Source: LGRD01 sp031382215
GTDB lineage: Bacteria > Pseudomonadota > Gammaproteobacteria > Burkholderiales > Burkholderiaceae_C
Direction of reading: 5' to 3'
Length of the DNA: 64,000 nt
Assembly: GCA_031382215.1 (NCBI GenBank)
Contig: JANMYQ010000361.1
Coordinates: 3,383-67,382 of the forward strand
Shown: positions 50,829-59,785 of the stretch, one piece after another
How positions within the stretch are numbered: position 1 is the first letter of the stretch
Layout: every line of letters starts with the position of its first letter
Program-made: the position numbers and the translations under genes
The notes under the pieces: generated by a model
Databases searched by the model: none
The model's input: the letters and a program-made list of their open reading frames with translations, nothing else
What the model was told of the DNA's origin: nothing

Positions 50829-51613
50829 GCAAGGTGTTCGCTTCGCTCGCGCGCCTGCTGGCGTTGTTGCTGTTGTGCGCGCTCGCCCTGCAGCTCTATT
50901 TCCTGGCTCGGGTGCTGCTGATGGTGGTGGTCGACCCGCAATCGACCACCTTCCAGCGCTCCGAAGCCTGGCGCCTGGCGACCGACAAACGCGATCTGCG
51001 CTGGAGTCAGCAGTGGGTGCCCTACAACCGGATCAGCGACTCGCTCAAGCGCGCCGTGATCGCCTCGGAAGACGCCGGCTTTGCCGAACACAGCGGCGTG
51101 GAGTGGGACGCGATCGAAAAGGCCTGGGAGCGCAACCAGACTGCCGAAGCGCGTGCCGAAAAGGCCAACGATCGGGCTAGCGAGCGGGCCAACGAGCAGC
51201 GCCGCCCGGCGAAGGCCGCCGCGGCCCGGCCAGCGGCCGCGCCGAAGCTCGTCGGCGGATCGACCATCACGCAGCAACTGGCGAAGAACCTGTTCCTGGG
51301 CAGCGAGCGCAGCCTGGCACGCAAGGGGCAGGAATTCGTGATCACCTTGATGCTGGAGGCGCTGCTGAGCAAACAGCGCATCCTGGAGATCTACCTGAAC
51401 AACGTGGAATGGGGCGAAGGCGTGTTCGGCGCCGAAGCGGCCGCGCGGCACTACTTCCGGGTCGGCGCCGACAAGCTCGGGCCGACGCAGGCGGCCCAGT
51501 TGTCGGTGATGCTGCCTGCGCCGAAGCGCTTCGAGAAACGCCCGCACTCGCCCTACGTGATGAGCCGCGCAGGCACCGTGGTTGCACGCATGGGGGCGGT
51601 GGAACTGCCGTAG
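50825..51613 (+). CDS. mtgA: Monofunctional peptidoglycan glycosyltransferase
   Basis: MtgA polymerises glycan strands from lipid II. The 262-residue product has one membrane anchor, then the GT51 domain with EDAGFAEHSGVEWDAIEKA (catalytic Glu), GGSTITQQLAKNLFL, RKGQEFVITLMLE and LEIYLNNVEWGEGVFG. Between the first two motifs there is an Ala/Glu/Arg-rich insertion of about 30 residues not seen in the E. coli enzyme. The start is TTG 50825 overlapping the aroE stop, or GTG 50834. Confidence 0.92.
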   Translation: MSKVFASLARLLALLLLCALALQLYFLARVLLMVVVDPQSTTFQRSEAWRLATDKRDLRWSQQWVPYNRISDSLKRAVIASEDAGFAEHSGVEWDAIEKAWERNQTAEARAEKANDRASERANEQRRPAKAAAARPAAAPKLVGGSTITQQLAKNLFLGSERSLARKGQEFVITLMLEALLSKQRILEIYLNNVEWGEGVFGAEAAARHYFRVGADKLGPTQAAQLSVMLPAPKRFEKRPHSPYVMSRAGTVVARMGAVELP

Positions 51614-51659
51614 AGCACGCGGCGTGTGGGGCCTGCAGTGCGCTCCTAGAATCGCCGCC

Positions 51660-52256
51660 ATGCCCACCGCCGTCTCCGAACAGATCGCCGCCACCGCCGC
51701 CCGGCTGGTGGTGGAAGAGGGGCTCGACTACGGCCCCGCCAAGCGCCGCGCGGTGCAGGCGCTGGGGCTGAACGTGCGTGCCGCATCCTTGCCCGACAAC
51801 GGCCAGGTCGAAGCCGAGGTGCGCGACTACCTGGCCTTGTTCTGCGCCGACACCCAGCCGGCCGAACTGGCCGCCTTGCGCGCGGTGGCGCTGGAGTGGA
51901 TGCAAAGGCTGGCAGCCTTCCGCCCGCACCTGAGTGGCGCCGTCTGGCGCGGCACCGCAACCCGCCTGAACAATGTGCATCTGCAGCTTTATTGCGATGA
52001 CTCCAAGCAGGCCGAGCTGGCGCTGATCGACTTGGGGCTGACCTACGACGTGGGCAGCACACCTGGCCCGCGCGGCGAGCCGGTGGACGTGCTGAGCGTG
52101 TCCAGCCGCAGCGCCGCACTCGGTGAGCACGTGACCGTGCACTTGACGGTGCTGGACCACGACGATCTGCGCGGCGCGCTGAAGCCCGATGCCAGCGGGC
52201 AGACCCAGCGCGGCGACCTGGCCGCGTTGCGCCGGCTGCTGGAAGCCACGGCGTGA
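51660..52256 (+). CDS. Conserved protein of unknown function
   Basis: I do not recognise a characterised family for this 198-residue soluble protein. It starts MPTAVSEQIAATAARLVVEEGLDYGPAKRR. A central segment with RGTATRLNNVHLQLYCDDSKQAELALIDLG has a nucleotidyltransferase-like feel, which is only an impression. A TAGAAT hexamer lies 8 bp before the start. Its stop overlaps the GTG start of the thioredoxin-like gene, and this pair recurs in related genomes as far as I know. It has no membrane or signal segments. Confidence 0.7.
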   Translation: MPTAVSEQIAATAARLVVEEGLDYGPAKRRAVQALGLNVRAASLPDNGQVEAEVRDYLALFCADTQPAELAALRAVALEWMQRLAAFRPHLSGAVWRGTATRLNNVHLQLYCDDSKQAELALIDLGLTYDVGSTPGPRGEPVDVLSVSSRSAALGEHVTVHLTVLDHDDLRGALKPDASGQTQRGDLAALRRLLEATA

Positions 52257-52810
52257 ACCGGCGCTCCATATTGATCGGCGGGGTCGGCGTGGTGGCCGGC
52301 GCGGCTGGCATCGGCGCGGCGTGGTGGCGCGAGCAAGGGCGCCGGGCGGACCAAGAACCTGCCGCAGCCCTGGCTGCCACATCGGCCGCCGCATTTCCCG
52401 ACATCTGGAGCCTGCGCTTCGATCGACCGGGCGGCGGAGAGTTGGTGCTCGCCAACTTGAAGGGCCAACCGCTGCTGCTGAACTTCTGGGCCACCTGGTG
52501 CCCGCCCTGCGTCACCGAAATGCCGCTGCTGGATCGCTTCCAGGCCGATCACAAAGCGCGAGGATGGCAAGTCGTCGGCCTGGCGGTGGACAGCCCGACG
52601 CCGGTGCGCGAGTTCCTGGCCCGTCAGCCGATGGGCTTTGCGATCGGGCTGGCGGGATTGAACGGCATTGAACTCGCCCGCTCGCTCGGCAACCCCAGCG
52701 GTGCGCTGCCCTTCAGCGTGGTGTTCGACCGCCAGGGCAAGGCGTTTCGCACCAAGCTCGGGAGCCTGCACGAGAAGGATCTGGCGGACTGGGTCGGCGC
52801 TCTGGCCTGA
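52253..52810 (+). CDS. TlpA-family thioredoxin-like protein
   Basis: This 185-residue protein has an N-terminal membrane or signal segment with twin arginines (MNRRSILIGGVGVVAG) and a periplasmic thioredoxin domain with the redox motif WATWCPPCVTEMP. A PFSVVFDRQGK cis-proline loop region is present. It should reduce disulfides or apo-cytochrome cysteines in the periplasm. The start is a GTG overlapping the previous stop (GTGA). A TGA at 52808-52810 ends it, and a 266-bp gap follows before accB. Confidence 0.88.
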   Translation: MNRRSILIGGVGVVAGAAGIGAAWWREQGRRADQEPAAALAATSAAAFPDIWSLRFDRPGGGELVLANLKGQPLLLNFWATWCPPCVTEMPLLDRFQADHKARGWQVVGLAVDSPTPVREFLARQPMGFAIGLAGLNGIELARSLGNPSGALPFSVVFDRQGKAFRTKLGSLHEKDLADWVGALA

Positions 52811-52943
52811 GGGGACCAAGAGAGCGTGTTTTATGCCCTGAGGCGGTTGTTGCGGCGCCGCCGCGCCGATGCCCATGCACCGGATCGGTTTTTTGTCAAT
52901 TGCAGCCAACGGTAGCCAAACCGCGTAAAGTCCGCTTCTCCCT

Positions 52944-52991
52944 GGCAGCGGGGCCGCTGCCCCTAAGACATTTTGGCGCTCTCTCAGCGCC
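52944..52991 (+). promoter_or_regulatory. Tandem hairpins upstream of accB
   Basis: The 266-bp gap before accB has no gene. It holds two strong stem-loops: GGCAGCG-loop-CGCTGCC (52944-52961) and GGCGCT-CTCTC-AGCGCC (52975-52991), about 85 bases before the accB start. A confident sigma-70 promoter was not found. They may end the upstream transcript or form a structured accBC leader. Confidence 0.45.
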
Positions 52992-53076
52992 CTCAGATCG
53001 ACGCCGAACTCGCGCGGTTGGCAGCAAAAGCCGGCGCGTTGCACGATCGACATAAAAGCAGAACCCGGAGACACGC

Positions 53077-53538
53077 ATGGACCTTCGAAAACTCAAGACG
53101 CTGATCGACCTTGTGTCGGAATCCAACATCTCCGAGCTGGAAATCACGGAAGCCGATGGCAAGGTGCGCATCGTCAAGGCCGACCCGAGCCTGGTCGCAC
53201 AGCCCGGCCAAGCTCAGATGTACGCGATGGCGGCGCCGCTTGCACCGGCCCCCGCCGCCGCCCCGGCCGCCGCGACGGCCCCCGAAGTGGCGGCGCCGCC
53301 GGCCGGCCACGCCGTCAAGTCACCGATGGTGGGCACTTTCTACCGCACCGCCAACCCGGGCGCCAAGCCGTTCGTCGAGCTCGGCACGGTGGTCAAGGAA
53401 GGTCAGCCGGTCTGCATTATCGAAGCGATGAAGATCATGAACGAGATCGAGGCCGACAAGTCCGGCACGATCACGCGCATCCTGTGCGAGAACGGCCAGC
53501 CGGTGGAGTACGGGCAGCCCCTGTTCATCATCGAATAG
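53077..53538 (+). CDS. accB: Biotin carboxyl carrier protein of acetyl-CoA carboxylase
   Basis: AccB carries biotin between the carboxylase and transferase parts of acetyl-CoA carboxylase. The 153-residue product has a helical N-terminus, an Ala/Pro-rich linker (about residues 50-75) and the biotinyl domain with the acceptor lysine in CIIEAMKIMNEIEADKSG. The ATG follows GGAG. It precedes accC by 119 bp, an unusually long gap for this pair, filled by a mini-ORF. Confidence 0.96.
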   Translation: MDLRKLKTLIDLVSESNISELEITEADGKVRIVKADPSLVAQPGQAQMYAMAAPLAPAPAAAPAAATAPEVAAPPAGHAVKSPMVGTFYRTANPGAKPFVELGTVVKEGQPVCIIEAMKIMNEIEADKSGTITRILCENGQPVEYGQPLFIIE

Positions 53539-53546
53539 GGCGCGCC

Positions 53547-53645
53547 ATGTTCAAGAAGATCCTGATCGCGAATCGGGGGGACAACGCCGAAGGCGTTACG
53601 GCGCAGCCACAGTGCGCTGCGAGCGAAGCACGCAAGGGCGATTGA
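53547..53645 (+). CDS. 32-residue mini-ORF repeating the AccC N-terminus
   Basis: This frame starts 8 bp after accB, with an AGGG ribosome site. It encodes MFKKILIANRG, the same 11 residues as AccC, and then DNAEGVTAQPQC and on to a TGA at 53645. Six of the ten codons after ATG, plus Gly, differ synonymously from accC, so it is not a recent exact copy. Two hairpins lie inside (AACGCC-GAA-GGCGTT and CGCAGC-loop-GCTGCG). It could be a leader peptide, a relic of the old accC start after an insertion, or chance from gene conversion. Confidence 0.45.
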   Translation: MFKKILIANRGDNAEGVTAQPQCAASEARKGD

Positions 53646-53657
53646 GCCGAGGCACCC

Positions 53658-55007
53658 ATGTTCAAAAAAATTCTCATCGCCAATCGAGGCGAAATCGCCC
53701 TCCGCATTCAAAGAGCCTGCCGCGAACTCGGCATCAAGTCGGTCGTCGTCTACTCCGAGGCCGACCGCGAGGCCAAGTACGTGAAGCTGGCTGACGAGGC
53801 GGTGTGCATCGGCCCGGCGCCGTCGGCGCAGAGTTACCTCAACATGCCGGCGATCATCTCGACCGCCGAGGTGACCGACGCCGAAGCCATCCACCCCGGT
53901 TACGGCTTCCTGTCCGAAAACGCCGACTTTGCCGAACGCGTGGAGCGCAGCGGCTTCACCTTCATCGGGCCGACGGCCGAGTCGATCCGCATGATGGGCG
54001 ACAAGGTCTCGGCCAAGATCGCGATGATCAAGGCCGGCGTGCCCTGCGTGCCCGGCGCCGAAGGCGGCCTGCCCGAAGACCCGAAAGAGATCGTGCGCCA
54101 GGCGCGCGCGATCGGCTACCCCGTCATCATCAAGGCCACCGGCGGCGGCGGCGGGCGCGGCATGCGGGTGGTGCACACCGAGGCGGCGCTGGTCAACGCA
54201 GTGCAGACCACGCGCGCCGAGGCCGGCGCGGCGTTCGGCAACCCCGGCGTGTACATGGAGAAGTTCCTCGAGAACCCGCGCCACATCGAGATCCAGGTGC
54301 TGGCCGACGAGCACCGCAACGCCGTCTGGCTCGGCGAGCGCGACTGCTCGATGCAGCGGCGCCACCAGAAGATCATCGAAGAAGCGCCGGCGCCGGGCAT
54401 TCCGCGCCGCGTGATCGAGAAGATCGGCGAACGTTGTGCCGCAGCCTGCAAGAAGATCGGCTACCGCGGTGTCGGCACGTTCGAGTTCCTGTTCGAGAAC
54501 GGCGAGTTCTATTTCATCGAGATGAACACCCGCGTGCAGGTGGAGCACCCGGTGACGGAACTGGTGACCGGCATCGACATCGTGCAGATGCAGATCCGCG
54601 TGGCGGCCGGCGAAAAACTGCCGTTCACGCAGCGCAACATCCAGATGCGCGGGCATTCGATCGAGTGCCGGATCAATGCCGAGGACCCGTACAAGTTCAC
54701 CCCGTCGCCCGGGCGCATCACCATGTGGCACCCGCCCGGCGGGCCGGGTGTGCGGGTCGATTCGCACGTCTACACCAACTATTTCGTGCCGCCCAACTAC
54801 GACTCGATGATCGGCAAGATCATCGTGCACGGCGACACGCGTGACCAGGCGCTGGCGCGCATGCGCATCGCGCTTTCGGAGACGGTGATCGAGGGCATCC
54901 TGACCAACATCCCGCTGCACCGCGAGCTGATGGTGGACGCCAAGTTCGTCGAAGGCGGCACCAGCATTCACTATCTGGAAGGCTGGATGAGCCAGCACAA
55001 ACGGTGA
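53658..55007 (+). CDS. accC: Biotin carboxylase subunit of acetyl-CoA carboxylase
   Basis: AccC carboxylates the biotin of AccB using ATP and bicarbonate. The 449-residue protein has the biotin carboxylase N-domain (MFKKILIANRGEIALRI), the ATP-grasp glycine loop ATGGGGGRGMRVV, the catalytic block EMNTRVQVEHPVTELVTGID, and the C-domain GRITMWHPPGGPGVRVDSH. The start follows GAGG. Its stop overlaps the prmA start. The 5' end is preceded by a mini-ORF with the same 11-residue N-terminus. Confidence 0.96.
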   Translation: MFKKILIANRGEIALRIQRACRELGIKSVVVYSEADREAKYVKLADEAVCIGPAPSAQSYLNMPAIISTAEVTDAEAIHPGYGFLSENADFAERVERSGFTFIGPTAESIRMMGDKVSAKIAMIKAGVPCVPGAEGGLPEDPKEIVRQARAIGYPVIIKATGGGGGRGMRVVHTEAALVNAVQTTRAEAGAAFGNPGVYMEKFLENPRHIEIQVLADEHRNAVWLGERDCSMQRRHQKIIEEAPAPGIPRRVIEKIGERCAAACKKIGYRGVGTFEFLFENGEFYFIEMNTRVQVEHPVTELVTGIDIVQMQIRVAAGEKLPFTQRNIQMRGHSIECRINAEDPYKFTPSPGRITMWHPPGGPGVRVDSHVYTNYFVPPNYDSMIGKIIVHGDTRDQALARMRIALSETVIEGILTNIPLHRELMVDAKFVEGGTSIHYLEGWMSQHKR

Positions 55008-55924
55008 TGCTGGAACTGATCCTGCTCGCGCCGCAAGATGCGGTCGAGCCGGTCTCCGACGCGCTGATGGACGAACTCGGCGCGCTGTCGGTGTCGATCG
55101 AAGACGCCGACGCCGATACCGCGGACGAGCAGGCGCTGTTCGGAGAACCCGGCATGCCGGCGCCGCGGGGCGGCTGGCAGCGTTCGGTGGTGCGCGCGCT
55201 GTTCGACACCGAAGCCGCCGCTGAACAAGCCGCGGCGTTGCTGCTGGCGCAAGACTGGGCGACCGGCGTGATGCGCCAATCGCTGCTGCCCGTGCCCGAG
55301 CAGGACTGGGTGCGCCTCACGCAGTCGCAGTTCGCGCCGGTCGAGGTGGCGCCGTCGTTCTGGGTTGTGCCGAGCTGGCACGAACCGCCGGCCGGCGCGC
55401 AGCGCGTGATCCGGCTCGACCCCGGCCTGGCCTTCGGCACCGGCACCCACCCGACCACGCAGATGTGCCTGCGCTGGATTGCCGCGCAGGCGCCAGCGCA
55501 CGGGGCAGGCTGGTCGCGCGTGCTCGACTACGGTTGCGGCTCGGGCATCCTGGCAATCGGCGCCGCATTGCATGGGGCGCATGCCATCGACGCGGTGGAC
55601 ATCGACCTCGCAGCGGTGCAAGCCACGCGCTCCAACGCGCAGGACAACGGCGTCGCGCTGCAGCCCGGCACGCCGGAGCTGGCTCAGGGCCGTTACGCGT
55701 TGGTGCTGGCCAACATCCTGGCCACGCCGCTGAAGCTGCTCGCGCCGCTGCTGTGCAGCCATGTCGAAGCGGGCGGGCACCTGGTGCTGGCAGGCATCTT
55801 GGAGCGCCAGGCTGACGAACTGAAGGTGGCCTACGCGCCCTGGCTGGCGCTCCAGGTGAGCGACGCGCAGGATGGCTGGATCCTGATGACGGCCACCTCG
55901 CCACGGCAAACCCCCATGGCATGA
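55007..55924 (+). CDS. prmA: Ribosomal protein L11 methyltransferase
   Basis: PrmA methylates ribosomal protein L11 using S-adenosylmethionine. The 305-residue product has an N-terminal substrate-binding domain and a Rossmann-type methyltransferase domain with RLDPGLAFGTGTHPTTQMCL, VLDYGCGSGILAIGA and LANILATPLKLLAP. ATG 55007 overlaps the accC stop by one base; a GTG at 55004 is an alternative. The accC-prmA order is conserved in betaproteobacteria. Confidence 0.94.
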   Translation: MLELILLAPQDAVEPVSDALMDELGALSVSIEDADADTADEQALFGEPGMPAPRGGWQRSVVRALFDTEAAAEQAAALLLAQDWATGVMRQSLLPVPEQDWVRLTQSQFAPVEVAPSFWVVPSWHEPPAGAQRVIRLDPGLAFGTGTHPTTQMCLRWIAAQAPAHGAGWSRVLDYGCGSGILAIGAALHGAHAIDAVDIDLAAVQATRSNAQDNGVALQPGTPELAQGRYALVLANILATPLKLLAPLLCSHVEAGGHLVLAGILERQADELKVAYAPWLALQVSDAQDGWILMTATSPRQTPMA

Positions 55925-55931
55925 TTCAAAC

Positions 55932-56993
55932 ATGAGCCTGGCCACCCGATGCACCGCCTGCGGCACCGTCTTTCGGGTCGTGCAGGACCAGCTCAAGGTC
56001 TCTGAAGGCTGGGTGCGTTGCGGTCGTTGCGACGAGGTGTTCAACGCGCTCGAAGGCCTGTTCGACCTGGAGCGCGAACCGCCGCCGCCCGGCCCGCTGA
56101 CGGCGGCTTCGACCGCGCAAAAGCCCGGGGCCGGGCCCAGCCCCGGCAGCACGCGCGCTGGCGTGGGCTCTGACGACCCCGACTGGCCGATGACCACCCC
56201 GGCGGACGATTGGCAGCAGCATCCGCCGCTCGACCCCATCGGCGCCGACCTGATGTCCACCCGGCCTGGCGACCCGGGCAGCGCGGGGGGCCTCGCACAC
56301 GAGCACCCTGCCCCGGCACGCGACGAGTCGGTCGAGTTTTCGAATGCGCGCTGGGACGCCGAGTTGCTGACCGACGTGGCAGCGCAGGAAACCCGGATCG
56401 TCCAGCACGAGCTCGATCCACTGGACGCCGACGACGATGAGGACGACGACGACGCGACGCGCATCATGCCGCAGCACGCGCCGGAATTCCTGCGCCACGC
56501 CGAACGCCAGGAGCGCTGGCAGCGCCCGCAGGTCCGGCTGCTGATGGGGCTGGCGGTGCTGGTGCTGCTGGCCGCGCTGGGGCTGCAGGTGGCGCACCAT
56601 TTCCGCGACACCGTGGCGGTGCGCTGGCCGCAGGCCCGGCCGCTGCTGCAGGAATGGTGCGCGGCATGGAAGTGCACGCTAGAAGCACCGCGCCGCATCG
56701 AGGACATCTACGTCGAGAGCACCACCCTGGCGCGCGCAGGTGCGGCGAGCGACGCCTACCGCCTGTCGGTCAACCTGCGCAACCGCAGCGCCCTGCCGCT
56801 GAGCGTGCCTTCGGTGGACCTGAAACTGACCGACGGCAGCGGCGCGCTGATCGCGCGGCGCATGCTGTCGGCGCGCGACTTCGGCAGCTCCCTGGCCGCG
56901 CTGCCGCCAGGCTCGGACACCACGCTGCAGATGCTGATGTCGACCGGTAGCCTGGCGATCACCGGCTACACGGTCGAAGTGTTCTACCCCTGA
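55932..56993 (+). CDS. Zinc-ribbon and DUF3426 membrane protein
   Basis: This 353-residue protein starts with an MJ0042-type zinc ribbon (CTACGTVFRVVQDQL and RCGRCDEVFN, two CxxC pairs). A long acidic disordered linker follows (about residues 45-190), then one transmembrane helix (LLMGLAVLVLLAALGLQVAHH) and a C-terminal DUF3426 beta-sandwich domain (LRNRSALPLSVPSVDLKLTD). Function is unknown. It commonly follows prmA in this order; the start is 7 bp after the prmA stop. Confidence 0.87.
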   Translation: MSLATRCTACGTVFRVVQDQLKVSEGWVRCGRCDEVFNALEGLFDLEREPPPPGPLTAASTAQKPGAGPSPGSTRAGVGSDDPDWPMTTPADDWQQHPPLDPIGADLMSTRPGDPGSAGGLAHEHPAPARDESVEFSNARWDAELLTDVAAQETRIVQHELDPLDADDDEDDDDATRIMPQHAPEFLRHAERQERWQRPQVRLLMGLAVLVLLAALGLQVAHHFRDTVAVRWPQARPLLQEWCAAWKCTLEAPRRIEDIYVESTTLARAGAASDAYRLSVNLRNRSALPLSVPSVDLKLTDGSGALIARRMLSARDFGSSLAALPPGSDTTLQMLMSTGSLAITGYTVEVFYP

Positions 56994-57004
56994 CGGTGAC
57001 GATC

Positions 57005-57937
57005 ATGGGCGCGGGCCAGGTCCTGGTGGTCGGCGGCGCCAATATGGACATCATCGCCAGCGCCGGCCAGGCCTTGCGCAGCGGCGACTCGACGCCCGGC
57101 AGCGTGCGCTGGTCGCCGGGCGGCGTGGCGCGCAACGTGGCAGAGAACCTGGCGCGACTGGGCGATGCGGTCGGGTTGATCAGCGCCGTCGGTGACGATG
57201 CTCCCGGCCACGCGCTGCTGGCGGCCACGCGCCAGGCCGGCGTGAATGTGAGCGGCTGCCAGTTGTTGATCGGCGCGGCCACCGCCAGTTATGTGTCGGT
57301 GCACGAGCCCGACGGAACGCTGGCGTTGGCCGTGAATGACATGCAGGTGCTGGAGCGGCTCACGCCGGCCAGCCTGGAGCCGCAGGCCCAAGCCGTGCGC
57401 GATGCGATGCTGCTGGTGCTGGACTGCAACCTGTCCGATGCCGCACTCGGCTGGGTGTTCGCGCAACGCGGCAGCGCGCCGGTGTTCGCCGACGCCGTCT
57501 CGGCCACCAAGTGCCTGCGCCTGCGCCCCTGGCTGGCACAGATCCACACGCTCAAGCTGAACCGGCTCGAGGCCCAGGCGCTCAGCGGCCTGCCGGTGAA
57601 CTCGCCAGCCGAGATCGAAGCCGCCGCGCGCGCCTTGCACGGGCAAGGCATGGCGCAGGTGGTCGTCAGCCTGGGCGCGCAGGGGCTGTACTTCAGCGGC
57701 GCCACACAGCGTGGCTGGCAGGCCGCGCTGGCCGTGCCCGTGCTCAACACCACCGGCGCGGGCGATGCACTGCTGGCCGGGCTGGTGCATTCGCACCTGC
57801 AACACGCCGCGCTGCCCGAAGCGGCGCGCTTCGCCGCCGGCTGCGCGGCGCTCACCCTGACGACGCCCTCGGCGAATCACCCCGACCTGTCAGCCGCCTT
57901 GGTGGCACAGTGCCTGAACGAACACGCAACACGATGA
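57005..57937 (+). CDS. psuK: PfkB-family kinase, probably pseudouridine kinase
   Basis: PsuK phosphorylates pseudouridine to the 5'-phosphate. The 310-residue product has the ribokinase fold with VVGGANMDIIASA at the start and the catalytic motif NTTGAGDALLAGLV near the end. The specific assignment rests mostly on the adjacent psuG gene 7 bp downstream. ATG 57005 is used; a GTG at 56996 is possible. Confidence 0.88.
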   Translation: MGAGQVLVVGGANMDIIASAGQALRSGDSTPGSVRWSPGGVARNVAENLARLGDAVGLISAVGDDAPGHALLAATRQAGVNVSGCQLLIGAATASYVSVHEPDGTLALAVNDMQVLERLTPASLEPQAQAVRDAMLLVLDCNLSDAALGWVFAQRGSAPVFADAVSATKCLRLRPWLAQIHTLKLNRLEAQALSGLPVNSPAEIEAAARALHGQGMAQVVVSLGAQGLYFSGATQRGWQAALAVPVLNTTGAGDALLAGLVHSHLQHAALPEAARFAAGCAALTLTTPSANHPDLSAALVAQCLNEHATR

Positions 57938-57944
57938 CCGCGCG

Positions 57945-58903
<959 letters not shown>

Positions 58904-58907
<4 letters not shown>

Positions 58908-59785
58908 TCCACCGCTGCCGCATCGACGGCGACGCCGCACTGCCTGCCAGCGCCTCGGCCGCGTTCGCTCGCGACGGCGTGATCGTGATCGAAGGCTTCG
59001 TTTCGCGCGTGATGTGCGAGGCGCTGCGCGAACGCGCGCTGGAACTCGTCGCCGAACACGCGCCGCAAGCGCCCGGCACGGTGTTCTCCACCCGCGACCA
59101 GCGCCACGCGCGCGACGCGTATTTCGAAGCCTCGGCCAACCGCATCGCGACCTTCTTCGAAGAAGGCGCGTTCGATGCCGACGGCCGCTTGTGCGTGCCG
59201 CTGGAGCGCGCGATCAACAAACTCGGCCATGCGATGCACGAGCTCGACCCGGTCTTTCGCGCGTTTTCCAGCGGCCCGCGCCTGCAGGCCGCGGCACAGG
59301 GCCTGCGGCTGGCCGACCCGCGGCTTTTGCAGTCGATGTACATCTTCAAGCAGCCCGGCATCGGCGGCGAAGTGGGCTGCCACCAGGACTCGACCTACCT
59401 GTACACCGAACCCGAATCGGTGCTCGGCCTGTGGTTCGCGATCGAAGACGCACACCGCGGCAACGGTTGCCTGGGTGGGCTGGCGGGCCAGCACCGGCGC
59501 GGGCTGAAAGAGATCTTCCGGCGCCAGGGCGACGGCACGCTGAAGCTCGAAACATTGCAACCCGAACTGCACTGGGACCTGACCGGCCTGGAATGGCTGG
59601 AGGTGCCGCAGGGCACGCTGATCGCGTTCAACGGCAGCTTCCCGCACCTGTCGGAAGCGAACCACTCGGCGCAGTCACGCCATGCGTTCACCTTGCACGC
59701 CGTCAGCGCGGCGGCGCACTACCCGGCGGGCAACTGGATTCAGCGCCGGCCGGGCCTGGACCCACCCTGGCGCGGGTTCATCTAG
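58904..59785 (+). CDS. Phytanoyl-CoA dioxygenase (PhyH) family oxygenase
   Basis: This 293-residue protein looks like a non-haem Fe(II)/2-oxoglutarate oxygenase. Iron ligands appear as His and Asp in CHQDSTYLY and His in SFPHLSEANHS; the arginine in QSRHAFTLH would bind 2-oxoglutarate. The substrate is unknown. It is translationally coupled to psuG (GTGA at 58904), so it may act on modified nucleosides or their products, an inference. It is convergent with add, overlapping by 8 bp. Confidence 0.85.
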
